DNA from: Treponema bryantii
Lineage (GTDB): Bacteria; Spirochaetota; Spirochaetia; Treponematales; Treponemataceae
Assembly: GCA_015061465.1 (NCBI GenBank)
Contig: SUWN01000010.1
Span: 1 to 58,857 of the forward strand
DNA: 58,857 nucleotides
Direction of reading: 5' to 3'
Both the position numbers and the translations under genes were made by a program. Of the stretch, positions 17,063 to 26,037 are shown piece by piece (within the stretch, counting starts at the first letter, position 1; the number at the start of each line of letters is the position of its first letter). A model generated the notes under the pieces. The model was not told the DNA's origin and searched no databases. It saw only the letters and a program-made list of their open reading frames with translations.

Positions 17063-18598
17063 ATGATTCAATTAAATACAAAAATAAAAATGCCTTTTTT
17101 ATGGGGCAAAGCTGTTTTTGAAAAAACAAATTGGTCTCAAATTAATTTAATTGTTGGCGCAAACGGTTCCGGAAAAACACTTTTGTCACAAGCAATTGCA
17201 AAAGAATTTTCGCAAGCAGGTTACAAAGTTTTCATTTTAGAATCTGACCGCGACAACGTAAATTACAATCAAATCTTGCTACAAAATCAATACGTACGCG
17301 AAAAAATTGAATCAGTTCTTTCCAACATGTTTGGAAAATCAATTAAATTTGAGCAAAATGAACAAAATGAATTTATACCAATCGTCGTAAATAAAGCTTG
17401 GAACGTTGAATACGATTTGACTAATGCAGAATGTCACGGTTTAAAAGAAATAATCACACTTCTGACAGTTTTATATTCCGAAAATTCAGACTGTATATTT
17501 TTTGATGAACCTGAATTACATTTGCATCCTCAATTCCAACTTTTTTTTATGACAGAAATCAGAAAACAAATCGCAAAAAATCCTAAAAAAATCTTTTTTC
17601 TGATTACACATTCACCTTTTTTTATTGATTTAAAAACTCCTGAAGAATTAATGGGCGTAATTGCGTGTCACATAAATAGAGTTCCAACTCACATCGAAAA
17701 ACTAAACGATCAAGATGAAAAACTTTTCCGCAAATTTTTGCCTCGCTTTAACACTTATCATAAACAATTTTTCTTTTCGGACAATCAAATCTTTGTGGAA
17801 GGCTACACCGACCAACAAATGTTCAATCAATTGTTACCATTTTTAGCAAATACAAAAGGAATCTCCAGCACAGGAATTATTGACGTTGGCGGAAAAGATG
17901 AACTTGGCGTTTTTTGTAAAGTTTGTTCATTGCTCGGAACCGACGGAAGAATTATCACTGACTTGGACGCACTTTTTAGTGGAAAATTGAAAGACGTTGT
18001 TTGTCAGGATAAACGTCCACAAGAATGGATAAATAAACAGTTTCAAAAACAAAAATCTTTTTATAGGATGATTTTTTCGCAAAATGAACTTTCTAGCAGA
18101 ATTACACTAAAAAAATTAATATTAAAGTTAGAAATGCTTTTAACAGAAATTGGTTTTGAAATCTTAAAAACAAAATATGCTGTTTCGCCAAAAATTGATT
18201 TATTTGTAAAAAAATTACGTTTTTTGGCAGACAAATACGACAATCTTGAAACTTTAGATACCTTCAAAACTGTTGTTTTACAAGGAATTTCAAACATCGA
18301 AACAATTGATATGATTTTGCCACTTCATCTTGCAAAAAAAATTCCATTAATTAAAAATCTTACTTATTTGATTTTAGCTGCAACAGAAGCGGCTCGAGTT
18401 TATATTTTGCCACGGGGCTGTATTGAACATTATTACAAAGCTTCAAAAGTACAATACATGCCAATTTCAGGAAAAGACAAATTATTTCACACAGAGTTGC
18501 AACGTTTTTCAAATCTTTCTACAAAGAAAATACAAATTGAATATTCTGAATTAATCAATATCCTTGAAAAAGCATGTACACGACTTAGTTTGAATTAA
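17063..18598 (+). CDS. OLD-family-like ATPase with TOPRIM domain (predicted nuclease)
   Basis: The 511-residue protein has an ABC-type ATPase at residues 1-200: Walker A G-A-N-G-S-G-K-T near 32-39, Walker B I-F-F-D-E-P-E-L-H-L-H-P near 150, and the switch His in L-I-T-H-S-P-F-F. A TOPRIM domain follows at about 245-320: F-V-E-G-Y-T-D-Q-Q (metal-binding Glu) and I-I-T-D-L-D-A-L (DxD). This ATPase-TOPRIM order is that of OLD-family nucleases, some of which defend against phage. A long C-terminal helical region (about 330-511) is unassigned. No UvrD-like partner (as in Gabija) or other defence gene is adjacent. The nuclease role is inferred. Confidence 0.8.
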   Translation: MIQLNTKIKMPFLWGKAVFEKTNWSQINLIVGANGSGKTLLSQAIAKEFSQAGYKVFILESDRDNVNYNQILLQNQYVREKIESVLSNMFGKSIKFEQNEQNEFIPIVVNKAWNVEYDLTNAECHGLKEIITLLTVLYSENSDCIFFDEPELHLHPQFQLFFMTEIRKQIAKNPKKIFFLITHSPFFIDLKTPEELMGVIACHINRVPTHIEKLNDQDEKLFRKFLPRFNTYHKQFFFSDNQIFVEGYTDQQMFNQLLPFLANTKGISSTGIIDVGGKDELGVFCKVCSLLGTDGRIITDLDALFSGKLKDVVCQDKRPQEWINKQFQKQKSFYRMIFSQNELSSRITLKKLILKLEMLLTEIGFEILKTKYAVSPKIDLFVKKLRFLADKYDNLETLDTFKTVVLQGISNIETIDMILPLHLAKKIPLIKNLTYLILAATEAARVYILPRGCIEHYYKASKVQYMPISGKDKLFHTELQRFSNLSTKKIQIEYSELINILEKACTRLSLN

Positions 18599-18599
18599 T

Positions 18600-19790
18600 T
18601 TATTTTTTTTGACTCAAATAACTTCTAATTTGATTTGCTAATTCATTTCCTCTTTCTTTATTAAGTTGAAAAACAGCATTATATAAATCAGGAGTTTGGC
18701 CTCCCTTGCAACTTGAAGCCCAAAATCTAACATCGTCGGCTTGTCTATCATAAGCTTGTGATTTTAATGAAACTGGTCCCCATTTTGAATTTTTGGAAAG
18801 TTGGGTCTGTATCTTATCGTTTACAATTTCATTTATCACACTATCAAAAAGTTCATTTTTTGTTTTCTTGATTACAACAACAGAGGGAGCAATCAAACAA
18901 TGGTCTATTTTTTGATTAATCACTGGAAATCTAGATACTTCAAATTTTGAAATTAAATTTCTTGATATTGTTCTATGTTCACTAAGCGGTAAGAAAATTA
19001 CGCCCACTTGTTCTTCTTGTAAAAAATAATTTAAGTCAGTTTTTGTTGCGCCAAACCAATTTGGATGAACAATTTCGTTTTGCTGCCAATTTTTAAATAA
19101 ATCCAAAATGTTACGCAACGTAAATTCACCGTCTTTTTCACCTTCATTTAATTGAACATCTAATAATTCATCAAATGAAATATTTTTGTTTAAAGAAATT
19201 ACTTCAACGAATTTTTCATAACTTTTTTTTCCGCCAAAGGATTCTACAAAACAAGAAATCAAAGCAAACAAAGTTTTATTATCTTTTCCTGCACAAAAAA
19301 AAGGCGAGAATACGTGTGATTTACTTTTTTTAAGCAAATCATTCAATTCAATTAAATTTGTAGGAACTTTACAATTCAATTCTTTCAACAAATCTTTTGA
19401 ATATGCAATTTCATAATTATCAAGTAAGACTGGTAAAATATTTTTTTCAGTTCGGCGAATCGATTTTGGAAGTTTATTAAATAAATCTGAATCAAAATGT
19501 TTTTTTTCTGTATTTCTTACAAATTCCCCATCTAAAGTAAAAATGTAGTCTATTTTTTTAAGTTTTTTTTCTAAATCTTGTTCATCAAATGAAAATTCAT
19601 AATTTTGAATTTTACCATCGTACAGAGTAGAAACTTGATTTTGAATTACAAGAGAGACTTCCTTACTTAAATTTACATAAGCAATATCTAATGTTTTTTT
19701 TGACTTTTTGTACGAAAATATAGAAAAAATCAGAACACATGCAATAATACAACTAATAACACCAAAAAATATAATAACCTTTTTTTTCAT
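18600..19790 (-). CDS. Membrane-anchored extracellular solute-binding-like protein
   Basis: The ATG at 19790 follows GCGGAG by a normal spacing and gives M-K-K-K-V-I-I-F-F-G; the frame begins 10 residues earlier without a binding site. The 396-residue protein has one N-terminal transmembrane segment (about 4-28) with no lipobox Cys at the usual place. The rest resembles an ABC sugar-binding protein (Y-E-I-A-Y-S-K-D-L-L-K-E-L near 125, F-C-A-G-K-D-N-K-T-L-F-A-L, late N-S-K-W-G-P-V). It follows the LplB/LplC-type operon but lies beyond that operon's terminator, so it is either separately transcribed or expressed by read-through. It could be an accessory binding protein or a sensor. Confidence 0.6.
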   Translation of the reverse strand: MKKKVIIFFGVISCIIACVLIFSIFSYKKSKKTLDIAYVNLSKEVSLVIQNQVSTLYDGKIQNYEFSFDEQDLEKKLKKIDYIFTLDGEFVRNTEKKHFDSDLFNKLPKSIRRTEKNILPVLLDNYEIAYSKDLLKELNCKVPTNLIELNDLLKKSKSHVFSPFFCAGKDNKTLFALISCFVESFGGKKSYEKFVEVISLNKNISFDELLDVQLNEGEKDGEFTLRNILDLFKNWQQNEIVHPNWFGATKTDLNYFLQEEQVGVIFLPLSEHRTISRNLISKFEVSRFPVINQKIDHCLIAPSVVVIKKTKNELFDSVINEIVNDKIQTQLSKNSKWGPVSLKSQAYDRQADDVRFWASSCKGGQTPDLYNAVFQLNKERGNELANQIRSYLSQKK

Positions 19791-19841
19791 AGCAATACTC
19801 CGCAAGAAAATTATCGGCAAAGTTTTTTCTATTATTAAGTT

Positions 19842-19881
19842 AAAAAAAAGAGGATTGCCTAGGTGTTATTAGGCAATCCTC
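19842..19881 (-). terminator. Intrinsic terminator of the sugar ABC operon
   Basis: A perfect 12-bp inverted repeat, GAGGATTGCCTA (19850-19861) with TAGGCAATCCTC (19870-19881) around an 8-base loop, is followed on the minus strand by eight T (19849-19842). It lies about 105 bases downstream of the last permease gene. Confidence 0.9.
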
Positions 19882-19985
19882 AGAAATTGGAATTCACGTG
19901 TTTTCCACGGAACAAAGTTTATTTTGGTACAACTAGGAATTACCTAAACAAACTTAAGGAATAAAAATGTATGCTCAAAGAATAA

Positions 19986-20939
19986 TTATTCTTTAACGCC
20001 ACCGATTGTCATACCTACTACAAAGTGTTTTTGTACAAATGGATAAACAACTAGAATAGGTACAGTTGCAATAATTGTAATTGAAGAACGAAGAGCAATT
20101 GGAGTTACCATTGCTGTCAATGAACCTGAAGATGCAGCAACAGCCATTGCGTTAGCATCAGCCGCAGAAGCACTTTGATTCATACTTGAATTCAAGAATT
20201 GCATAAGAACGTACTGTAAAGAATACAAATCTGTTTTTGATGATGTATAAAGATATGTATCAAACCAACTGTTCCAAGCACCTACAGCAACGAACAAACA
20301 AATCATTGCAATAGAAGGAACAATCAAAGGTAAGATAATCTTTAAGAAAATCTTAAATTCATTTGCACCATCGATACGTGCTGATTCAACAAAACTATCT
20401 GGTAAACCATTAATATAAGTTCGTACAAGAATGAAGTTGAATACATCAATAATATTTGGAATGATATAAACAGCAAATTTATTAATCAATCCAAGTTTTT
20501 TGATAAGCATATATCCAGGAATAAGACCTGCACTAACATACATAGAAATTACAAGTACAGTTGTTAATGGTCTTCGTAATACAAATTCTTTACGGCTTAA
20601 CGCATAAGCTAACAAAGCTGTACAGAATACACTGATTACTGTCTGAAGAACAGTTCTTGTTACAGATATACCAAACGCACTGTAAATTTGACCTGTAGTG
20701 AACAAAGCCTTATAGTTTTGCCAAGTAAATTTTCTTGGCCATAACTTAATTCCACCCTTTACGGCATCAAGACCATCGTTAAAAGAAATAGCAATTGTGT
20801 TCCAGAAAGGATAAACAGTTACTACAACTATAAATAATAATGTCAAATAAATGATTACATCAAACACGATATTTTCGATTTGAGTTAATCTTTTAGCAGC
20901 CAAATATTCATTTTTCTGTTTAACTTTTTTATCTATCAT
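19986..20939 (-). CDS. Carbohydrate ABC transporter permease, LplC/YtcP type
   Basis: The 317-residue protein has six predicted membrane helices and the permease EAA-loop pattern E-S-A-R-I-D-G-A-N-E-F-K-I-F-L-K-I-I-L-P-L near 200, which contacts the ATPase. The C-terminus V-V-G-M-T-I-G-G-V-K-E is typical of the LplC/YtcP group, which takes up oligosaccharides. Its ATG overlaps the end of the upstream permease by four bases (ATGA). No ATP-binding subunit is in the operon, so a shared ATPase of the MsmX/UgpC type encoded elsewhere is expected. Confidence 0.9.
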   Translation of the reverse strand: MIDKKVKQKNEYLAAKRLTQIENIVFDVIIYLTLLFIVVVTVYPFWNTIAISFNDGLDAVKGGIKLWPRKFTWQNYKALFTTGQIYSAFGISVTRTVLQTVISVFCTALLAYALSRKEFVLRRPLTTVLVISMYVSAGLIPGYMLIKKLGLINKFAVYIIPNIIDVFNFILVRTYINGLPDSFVESARIDGANEFKIFLKIILPLIVPSIAMICLFVAVGAWNSWFDTYLYTSSKTDLYSLQYVLMQFLNSSMNQSASAADANAMAVAASSGSLTAMVTPIALRSSITIIATVPILVVYPFVQKHFVVGMTIGGVKE

Positions 20940-21907
20940 ATAAGTCGCTCCTCACCACTCTTTTTAGCAACCCAGTTAGCTAAGAGTAAAAGAATGATAT
21001 TTACTGCATTTTTAAAGATACCAGCAGCAGTAGCCAAAGAGAAATTGAAGAGTTTGAAACCATATTTCAATACATAAATGTCAATTGTCGAAGCAACGTC
21101 CTCTATCATACCGTTGCGCAAGAAGAATGGCATTTCAAAGTTTGCATCAAGAATATGACCAGCACTCATAATCATCATAATTATAATTGTTGGTTTAATT
21201 CCAGGTAATGTGATATGCCAAATTTTTCGTAAGCGACCACATCCGTCTATTTGTGCAGCTTCGTATAAACATGGGTCTATAGCAGTCATTGCACCCAAAT
21301 ATACAATTGTGTTCCAACCTACTTCTTTCCAAACGTAAGTCCAACCAATAATGTTCCAGAAATATTTAGGAACAGCAAGCCATAATATAGGCTCTTTTAT
21401 AATACCAAGGCCTAAAAGAATATTATTTAATATACCATCTTCTACAGAAAGAACATTTGCAACCAAACTTGTTACAATAACCCAAGATAAGAAGTGTGGT
21501 AAATATGATACTGTTTGAACGAATCTTTTTATGGCGATAATTCTAACTTCATTAAGGAATATCGCAAGCAAAATAGCAGTAATATATCCAAGAGCCGTAC
21601 TAATAAGACTCATACATACTGTATTTCTTAAAGATAACAAGAATTCCTTATCTTTAAAAAGTGTGATGAACCATTTTAGGCCCACCCATTCTTGTTGTGA
21701 AAAACTTTTTGCAGGTTTATAGTCTTGGAATGCCATTGTCCAACCCCAAAGTGGGACATATTTGAACAATATAACATATAAAACAAAAGGTACCGCCATA
21801 AGAATTAAAGTTTTTTGTTTACTTAAACGATTCCAAAAACTTTTTCTTAAGGCAAGTTCTGTTTCTTTCCCCCCAACTGTTTTATTTTTACTTTTCATTT
21901 GATACAC
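20936..21907 (-). CDS. Carbohydrate ABC transporter permease, LplB/YteP type
   Basis: The 323-residue protein has about six membrane helices and the EAA motif Y-E-A-A-Q-I-D-G-C-G-R-L-R-K-I-W-H-I-T-L-P-G near 220, followed by I-K-P-T-I-I-I-M-M-I. The early W-G-W-T-M-A-F-Q-D-Y-K-P is characteristic of LplB/YteP permeases. It lies 87 bases after the binding-protein gene, behind a hairpin likely to lower its expression relative to that gene, and overlaps the second permease by ATGA. Confidence 0.9.
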   Translation of the reverse strand: MYQMKSKNKTVGGKETELALRKSFWNRLSKQKTLILMAVPFVLYVILFKYVPLWGWTMAFQDYKPAKSFSQQEWVGLKWFITLFKDKEFLLSLRNTVCMSLISTALGYITAILLAIFLNEVRIIAIKRFVQTVSYLPHFLSWVIVTSLVANVLSVEDGILNNILLGLGIIKEPILWLAVPKYFWNIIGWTYVWKEVGWNTIVYLGAMTAIDPCLYEAAQIDGCGRLRKIWHITLPGIKPTIIIMMIMSAGHILDANFEMPFFLRNGMIEDVASTIDIYVLKYGFKLFNFSLATAAGIFKNAVNIILLLLANWVAKKSGEERLI

Positions 21908-21923
21908 CTATTTTCAAGTAGAT

Positions 21924-21980
21924 AAAAAAACTCCACAAGTTACACGATTAAAACATTCAAAGGCATAACTTATGGAGTTT
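21924..21980 (-). terminator. Intra-operon attenuator between binding protein and permeases
   Basis: On the minus strand the arm at 21980-21966 pairs with the arm at 21942-21928 (15 bp, one G-U) around a loop of about 23 bases, and is followed by a T-run (21930-21924). Partial termination here would give the common pattern of more binding protein than permease. Confidence 0.65.
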
Positions 21981-21994
21981 AATTAATTATTTAA

Positions 21995-23662
21995 TTAGTT
22001 TTCAGGAAAACCACCGAATTTTTTAACACGGATTTCAAGTTTTTCTTGCATAAAGTCAATGAAATCTTGGATTCCAGCAGCTTTCATTTCAGCTACATAA
22101 ATATCCCAAGTTTTATCGAAGTCAGCAGGATCACCCATGATCATAGCTGGTAAGTATTTTCTCTGAATACCTTCAAGTTTAGATTTTGCCAAAGCAGCTT
22201 TAGATCCATCTGGAGCAGCTTCTTGCCACATTGGATACCATCCAGCATTTGCAGGTGGGTTTTTGTCTACGAGAGCAGCATAAGAAGCTACACCGTAAGC
22301 ATTCCATAATTCGATATCTTCTGGTTTAGCGTCAGCTTGGAATTCCCATGGTTGGTTAGCCATAACTGTAGCAAATCCGTCAGAGAATGAACCTTCCATT
22401 TTTGGAGCTTCTTCGAACCAAAGTGTTGCTTTGTTGTGAAGAATCCAGTTGTTATCAACTTGTTCATCTCTTTGTTTTTGTGTTCTGTATGGACGACCTT
22501 GTTCATCTTTCTGCCAATCTTCACCTTCAAATCCCCACTGAAGAATTTTTTGGTTTTCTTCTTTGAGCATTTCATCCATGAATTTAAGGATTTCGATAGC
22601 TTTCTTTTCACCACATTTTGTTGTGAATCCGTATCCACGGCGAATGTTAGGAATTGTGATATCACGGTAGTGAGGTTTGATTGATTCATCAAATACTACA
22701 GGAAGTGGAGCATATGTTCTGTTGTACATACCAGCTGCTTTGATAGCATTTTCAGCTTCACCTTGGAATTGCCATCCTTGGATGAACATACCAAGTACAC
22801 GACCTTGAGAAATTTTTGCATAGTATTGGTCACGGTTATCTGTGAAAGAAGCTGGATCGATAAGACCTCTTTGGAAATATCCGTTAGCAAGTTTGAACCA
22901 ACGTTTTGCATTAGCATCTGTGTAGTTGTCTGAGTAAACATATTTTCCGTTTACTAAGTCAACGTGTCCGTCACCATCATTTGGATAACCAGCCAAGAAT
23001 GCAGGTGGGTTCCACAAGTTGAATGCTTCCCAGTCAGCTGTAATGATATTGAATGGGATTGTTGGAGCACCATTGATTGTTGGATATTTTTTTGCATATT
23101 TTTCGATTAAGTCAAAATATTCATCAACTGTTTTAATAATTGGGTATCCGAATTCTTTAAGAACTTCTTTTTGAATCCAGAAAGCGTTTTGGTTATAGAA
23201 TGTTCCTTGATCTGGACCATCATATACACCCCAGTTTGGAAGACAATATACGTGTCCATCTGGTTCTACGATTTTTGCCCAATCTTTTGCATAGTGCTTT
23301 TTGATATTTGGACAATATTTTTCTACATAGTCTTCGATTGGAAGAAGACATCCTGCATCCTGGAATTTTGTTGAATCTACTTCAACAAGGTCAGGTAAGT
23401 CACCAGAAGCGATAAGCATACCAATTTTTTGGTCTTTATCACCTACAAGAATGTCCCAAGAGAAAGTTACACCAAATTTGTCTTTCATCCATTTGTACAT
23501 TTTGTTGTCAGCAGGTGGTTGTTGTCTCTGCTGAATTGTGAAAACAGAAATGTTAAGGTCTTTACCTTTGTTTTTCTTTGATTTTTTTGCTCTTTTTGGA
23601 GCTGCAAACAAACTCAATACACACAAAAGTGCAACCATAACTACTAGAAACTTTTTTTTCAT
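21995..23662 (-). CDS. Extracellular sugar-binding protein of LplA/YtcQ type
   Basis: The 555-residue protein has a signal peptide ending near F-A-A-P (about residue 20) with no lipobox Cys directly before the mature region, then a Lys-rich stretch (K-R-A-K-K-S-K-K-N-K-G-K) and a family-1-like solute-binding fold: Y-K-W-M-K-D-K-F-G-V near 58, M-L-I-A-S-G-D-L-P-D-L near 87, K-E-V-L-K-E-F-G-Y-P near 165. The length of about 550 suits LplA/YtcQ proteins that feed oligosaccharides to LplB/LplC permeases. A strong AAAGGAGG precedes the ATG. It is first gene of the operon, and the 219-base spacer before it should hold its promoter and control sites, though I could not place a convincing promoter there. 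Confidence 0.88.
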   Translation of the reverse strand: MKKKFLVVMVALLCVLSLFAAPKRAKKSKKNKGKDLNISVFTIQQRQQPPADNKMYKWMKDKFGVTFSWDILVGDKDQKIGMLIASGDLPDLVEVDSTKFQDAGCLLPIEDYVEKYCPNIKKHYAKDWAKIVEPDGHVYCLPNWGVYDGPDQGTFYNQNAFWIQKEVLKEFGYPIIKTVDEYFDLIEKYAKKYPTINGAPTIPFNIITADWEAFNLWNPPAFLAGYPNDGDGHVDLVNGKYVYSDNYTDANAKRWFKLANGYFQRGLIDPASFTDNRDQYYAKISQGRVLGMFIQGWQFQGEAENAIKAAGMYNRTYAPLPVVFDESIKPHYRDITIPNIRRGYGFTTKCGEKKAIEILKFMDEMLKEENQKILQWGFEGEDWQKDEQGRPYRTQKQRDEQVDNNWILHNKATLWFEEAPKMEGSFSDGFATVMANQPWEFQADAKPEDIELWNAYGVASYAALVDKNPPANAGWYPMWQEAAPDGSKAALAKSKLEGIQRKYLPAMIMGDPADFDKTWDIYVAEMKAAGIQDFIDFMQEKLEIRVKKFGGFPEN

Positions 23663-23844
23663 TTAAAATTTCCTCCTTTTGAAATTAAATGAGAATACAT
23701 CTCAATAAAATAACTTAGATTAAGTATTAAACCGTTTTACTAAGTTGTACATAGGGGATTTTCCTTATATTGTTAGAAAAGTAGTGAAAAAAACTATAAA
23801 TATTTTACATCTATTATTTTTTTTGTTTCATATAAAAAAGTACT

Positions 23845-23872
23845 TTATTGGAAATGATTTTATTGTTATATT
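23845..23872 (+). promoter_or_regulatory. Predicted promoter of lspA
   Basis: TTATTG (23845-23850), 16 bases and TATATT (23867-23872) form a -35/-10 pair whose expected start point is within a few bases of the lspA ATG at 23882. There is no Shine-Dalgarno, so a leaderless or near-leaderless transcript is likely. Confidence 0.45.
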
Positions 23873-23881
23873 TATTCTGTT

Positions 23882-24424
23882 ATGGAAAAAAATCTAAAAG
23901 AAAAATTATTACCTTTTATTCTAACTATCATTGTTATTGTTTTGGATCAAATCACAAAAGCGCTTGTTGTAAGTTTTATTCCTCCTTACAAAATCGGAGC
24001 ACAATTTTTAGGTGATTTTTTAAGATTAATTCACGTTTACAACCCAGGCGTCGCTTTTAGTATTGGTGCATCTTGGCCAGATTTGCTTAGAAGAATTTTC
24101 TTTTCATTAATGCCTCTTATCTTCTTGGCAATCGTAATTGTTGTTTACATGAAAAGTAATGATTTTACAAAATTGCAACGTTGGGCCATTGCAGGAATTG
24201 TTGGTGGTGGAATTGGAAATTTAATCGACAGAATTTTTAGACCAGAAGGTGTTGTAGACTTTATTGATGTAAAATTCTATGGACTTTTTGGAATGGAAAG
24301 ATGGCCTACTTTCAATGTGGCAGATTCAGCAGTTGTAGTATGTGGAATTTTATTAATTGTTTCATTTATAGCAATGACAATAAAAGATATTAAATCAAAA
24401 AAAGAAGAATCTAAAGAGGTATAA
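23882..24424 (+). CDS. lspA: Lipoprotein signal peptidase (signal peptidase II)
   Basis: The 180-residue membrane protein has four hydrophobic helices and the LspA motifs: V-L-D-Q-I-T-K near residue 20, Y-N-P-G-V-A-F-S-I-G near 57, G-N-L-I-D-R-I near 115 and F-N-V-A-D-S-A-V near 143, including the two catalytic Asp residues. It cleaves prolipoprotein signal peptides before the lipidated Cys. Spirochaetes rely heavily on lipoproteins, and this window encodes at least two. It starts a co-directional run with the following small membrane protein and mtnN. Confidence 0.95.
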   Translation: MEKNLKEKLLPFILTIIVIVLDQITKALVVSFIPPYKIGAQFLGDFLRLIHVYNPGVAFSIGASWPDLLRRIFFSLMPLIFLAIVIVVYMKSNDFTKLQRWAIAGIVGGGIGNLIDRIFRPEGVVDFIDVKFYGLFGMERWPTFNVADSAVVVCGILLIVSFIAMTIKDIKSKKEESKEV

Positions 24425-24426
24425 TT

Positions 24427-24831
24427 ATGGTACATGAAGAAATTGATGAAAAAGTAGAAGCTCAAAAAAAGAAAGATATTATTAATTACAGAAATAAAAA
24501 AAGAACTTCAAGAATATTTTTATTTGCTGTAACAATTTATGAAATCGTAGAAACAATTCTTGTTGTTTTCCTATTATTTCTTCTTTCTACACTTATCATT
24601 TCTAAACTTTTTGGAAATAATCCAGAACTTGCTCAAAATGCATTTTCAGTTGCTTTTGTTGTAGTTTTTATTGGTGGATTAGTTTTAGGATTTATAATCT
24701 TCAAAAAAACAGTTCAATGGTTCATAGAAAAATATAAATTGGAAGATAAACTTACAGATGAAGTTTTATATCACTACAAAAAACAGACTAAAGACGATAA
24801 AGAAGAAGCTGTAGAAAAATGGAAGAGATAA
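24427..24831 (+). CDS. Small two-helix membrane protein, unknown function
   Basis: I do not recognise this 134-residue protein. It has a charged N-terminus (Lys/Glu-rich, about 1-28), two long hydrophobic segments (about 31-61 and 73-98) and a charged C-terminal helix (about 100-134), so both ends are probably cytoplasmic. It starts two bases after lspA and overlaps mtnN by 13 bases, which suggests tight co-expression. Nothing in it points to an enzymatic role. Confidence 0.7.
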   Translation: MVHEEIDEKVEAQKKKDIINYRNKKRTSRIFLFAVTIYEIVETILVVFLLFLLSTLIISKLFGNNPELAQNAFSVAFVVVFIGGLVLGFIIFKKTVQWFIEKYKLEDKLTDEVLYHYKKQTKDDKEEAVEKWKR

Positions 24832-25523
24832 TTGGAATTATTGGTGCAATGAAAGTAGAAGTTTCTACTCTTTGCCAAAAACTTGAAAAAAAAGAAATTG
24901 TAAATTTTGCAGGTCTTGAATTTAACCACGGATTTTTAAATTCAAAAGAAGTTGTAATCGTAAGAAGTGGCGTTGGAAAAGTAAACGCAGCTTTATGTGT
25001 TCAAACTTTAGTAAATAAATTCAACGTAACAAAAATAATCAACACAGGAATTGCTGGAGCAACTGGAAAAGGTTTGGGAGTTTTTGATTTTGTAATTTCA
25101 ACAGAAGTTGCTTATCACGACGTAGACGTTCAAATCTTTGGCTATAAAATCGGGCAGATTCCAGAACAAGAACAATTTTTTATTGCGGACAAAAACATGG
25201 TTCAATCGGCGCTGAACGTTGCCGAATCATCATCTTTTGCAAAAGAACACAAATTTGTAAAAGGAAGAATTGCTTCTGGAGACCAATTTATTGCAGACAA
25301 AGCGACAAAAGATAAAATCATTCAGAATTTTGAACCAATGTGTGTAGAAATGGAAGGAGCCGCAATTGCACACGCTTGTACTGTAAATCAAATTCCTTTT
25401 GTAATAATCAGATGTTTGTCTGACTGTGCAGATGATAGTGCAAATAACACATATTTATTCAACGAAGAAACTTGTGCAAAAATGTGCGCGAATTTTGTAG
25501 AAAATTTGATAAATCATTTATAA
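24819..25523 (+). CDS. mtnN: 5'-methylthioadenosine/S-adenosylhomocysteine nucleosidase
   Basis: The 234-residue protein begins I-I-G-I-I-G-A-M-K-V-E-V, has S-G-V-G-K-V-N-A-A near 51, N-T-G-I-A-G-A near 76, and the catalytic end region M-E-M-E-G-A-A-I-A-H ... R-C-L-S-D. It hydrolyses SAH to S-ribosylhomocysteine plus adenine and MTA to methylthioribose. The product is the LuxS substrate, and luxS follows after 13 bases. The conserved Glu and Asp residues of the active site are present. Confidence 0.93.
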   Translation: MEEIIGIIGAMKVEVSTLCQKLEKKEIVNFAGLEFNHGFLNSKEVVIVRSGVGKVNAALCVQTLVNKFNVTKIINTGIAGATGKGLGVFDFVISTEVAYHDVDVQIFGYKIGQIPEQEQFFIADKNMVQSALNVAESSSFAKEHKFVKGRIASGDQFIADKATKDKIIQNFEPMCVEMEGAAIAHACTVNQIPFVIIRCLSDCADDSANNTYLFNEETCAKMCANFVENLINHL

Positions 25524-25536
25524 CGGAGATTTATTT

Positions 25537-26004
25537 ATGGAAAAAAAATACAACGTTGATAGTTTTAATTTGGATCATACAAAAGTAAAAGCGCCATTTG
25601 TTCGTTTGGCTGCAAAAAAAGTTGGTGAAAAAGGCGATATTGTAACAAAATTCGACATTCGTTTTATGCAACCAAATAAAGAATTTATGAGCACTGGTGG
25701 AATTCATACTTTGGAACACCTTATGGCTGAATATATCCGTGACGAAATGGAAGGTGTAATTGATTTATCACCAATGGGCTGTAGAACAGGTTTTTATTTT
25801 ACAGTTTGGGGCGATAGAAACGAAGAAGAAATTGCAAATCATCTAATGAACGTTCTTAAAAAAGTTGCTGTTTGGGATAAACCAATTCCTGCAACTACAG
25901 AAGAAGAATGTGGAAATTACAAAGACCACAACTTAGAAGAAGCTAAACTTTATGCACAAAAGTGGGTTGAAGGAATCTCACAGAAAGGTTGGAGTGCATT
26001 CTAA
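25537..26004 (+). CDS. luxS: S-ribosylhomocysteine lyase LuxS
   Basis: The 155-residue protein carries the metal-binding H-T-L-E-H motif near residue 58, M-G-C-R-T-G-F-Y near 83 (catalytic Cys) and E-E-C-G-N-Y near 122 (third metal ligand). LuxS converts S-ribosylhomocysteine to homocysteine and DPD, the precursor of autoinducer-2. Together with mtnN it forms a complete SAH-recycling pair. CGGAG precedes the ATG. Signalling use of AI-2 cannot be judged from here. Confidence 0.95.
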   Translation: MEKKYNVDSFNLDHTKVKAPFVRLAAKKVGEKGDIVTKFDIRFMQPNKEFMSTGGIHTLEHLMAEYIRDEMEGVIDLSPMGCRTGFYFTVWGDRNEEEIANHLMNVLKKVAVWDKPIPATTEEECGNYKDHNLEEAKLYAQKWVEGISQKGWSAF

Positions 26005-26037
26005 TTTTTTTTCATACTTTTGAGAGGTAAACGATAA

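Noticed and set aside
17063..18598. Gabija (GajAB) system
   Set aside because: The ATPase-TOPRIM protein resembles GajA in domain order, but no UvrD-like GajB follows; the next gene is an unrelated binding-like protein on the other strand.
22288..22692. 134-residue minus-strand frame
   Set aside because: It is an alternative frame within the sugar-binding protein gene, whose own frame has clear family motifs.
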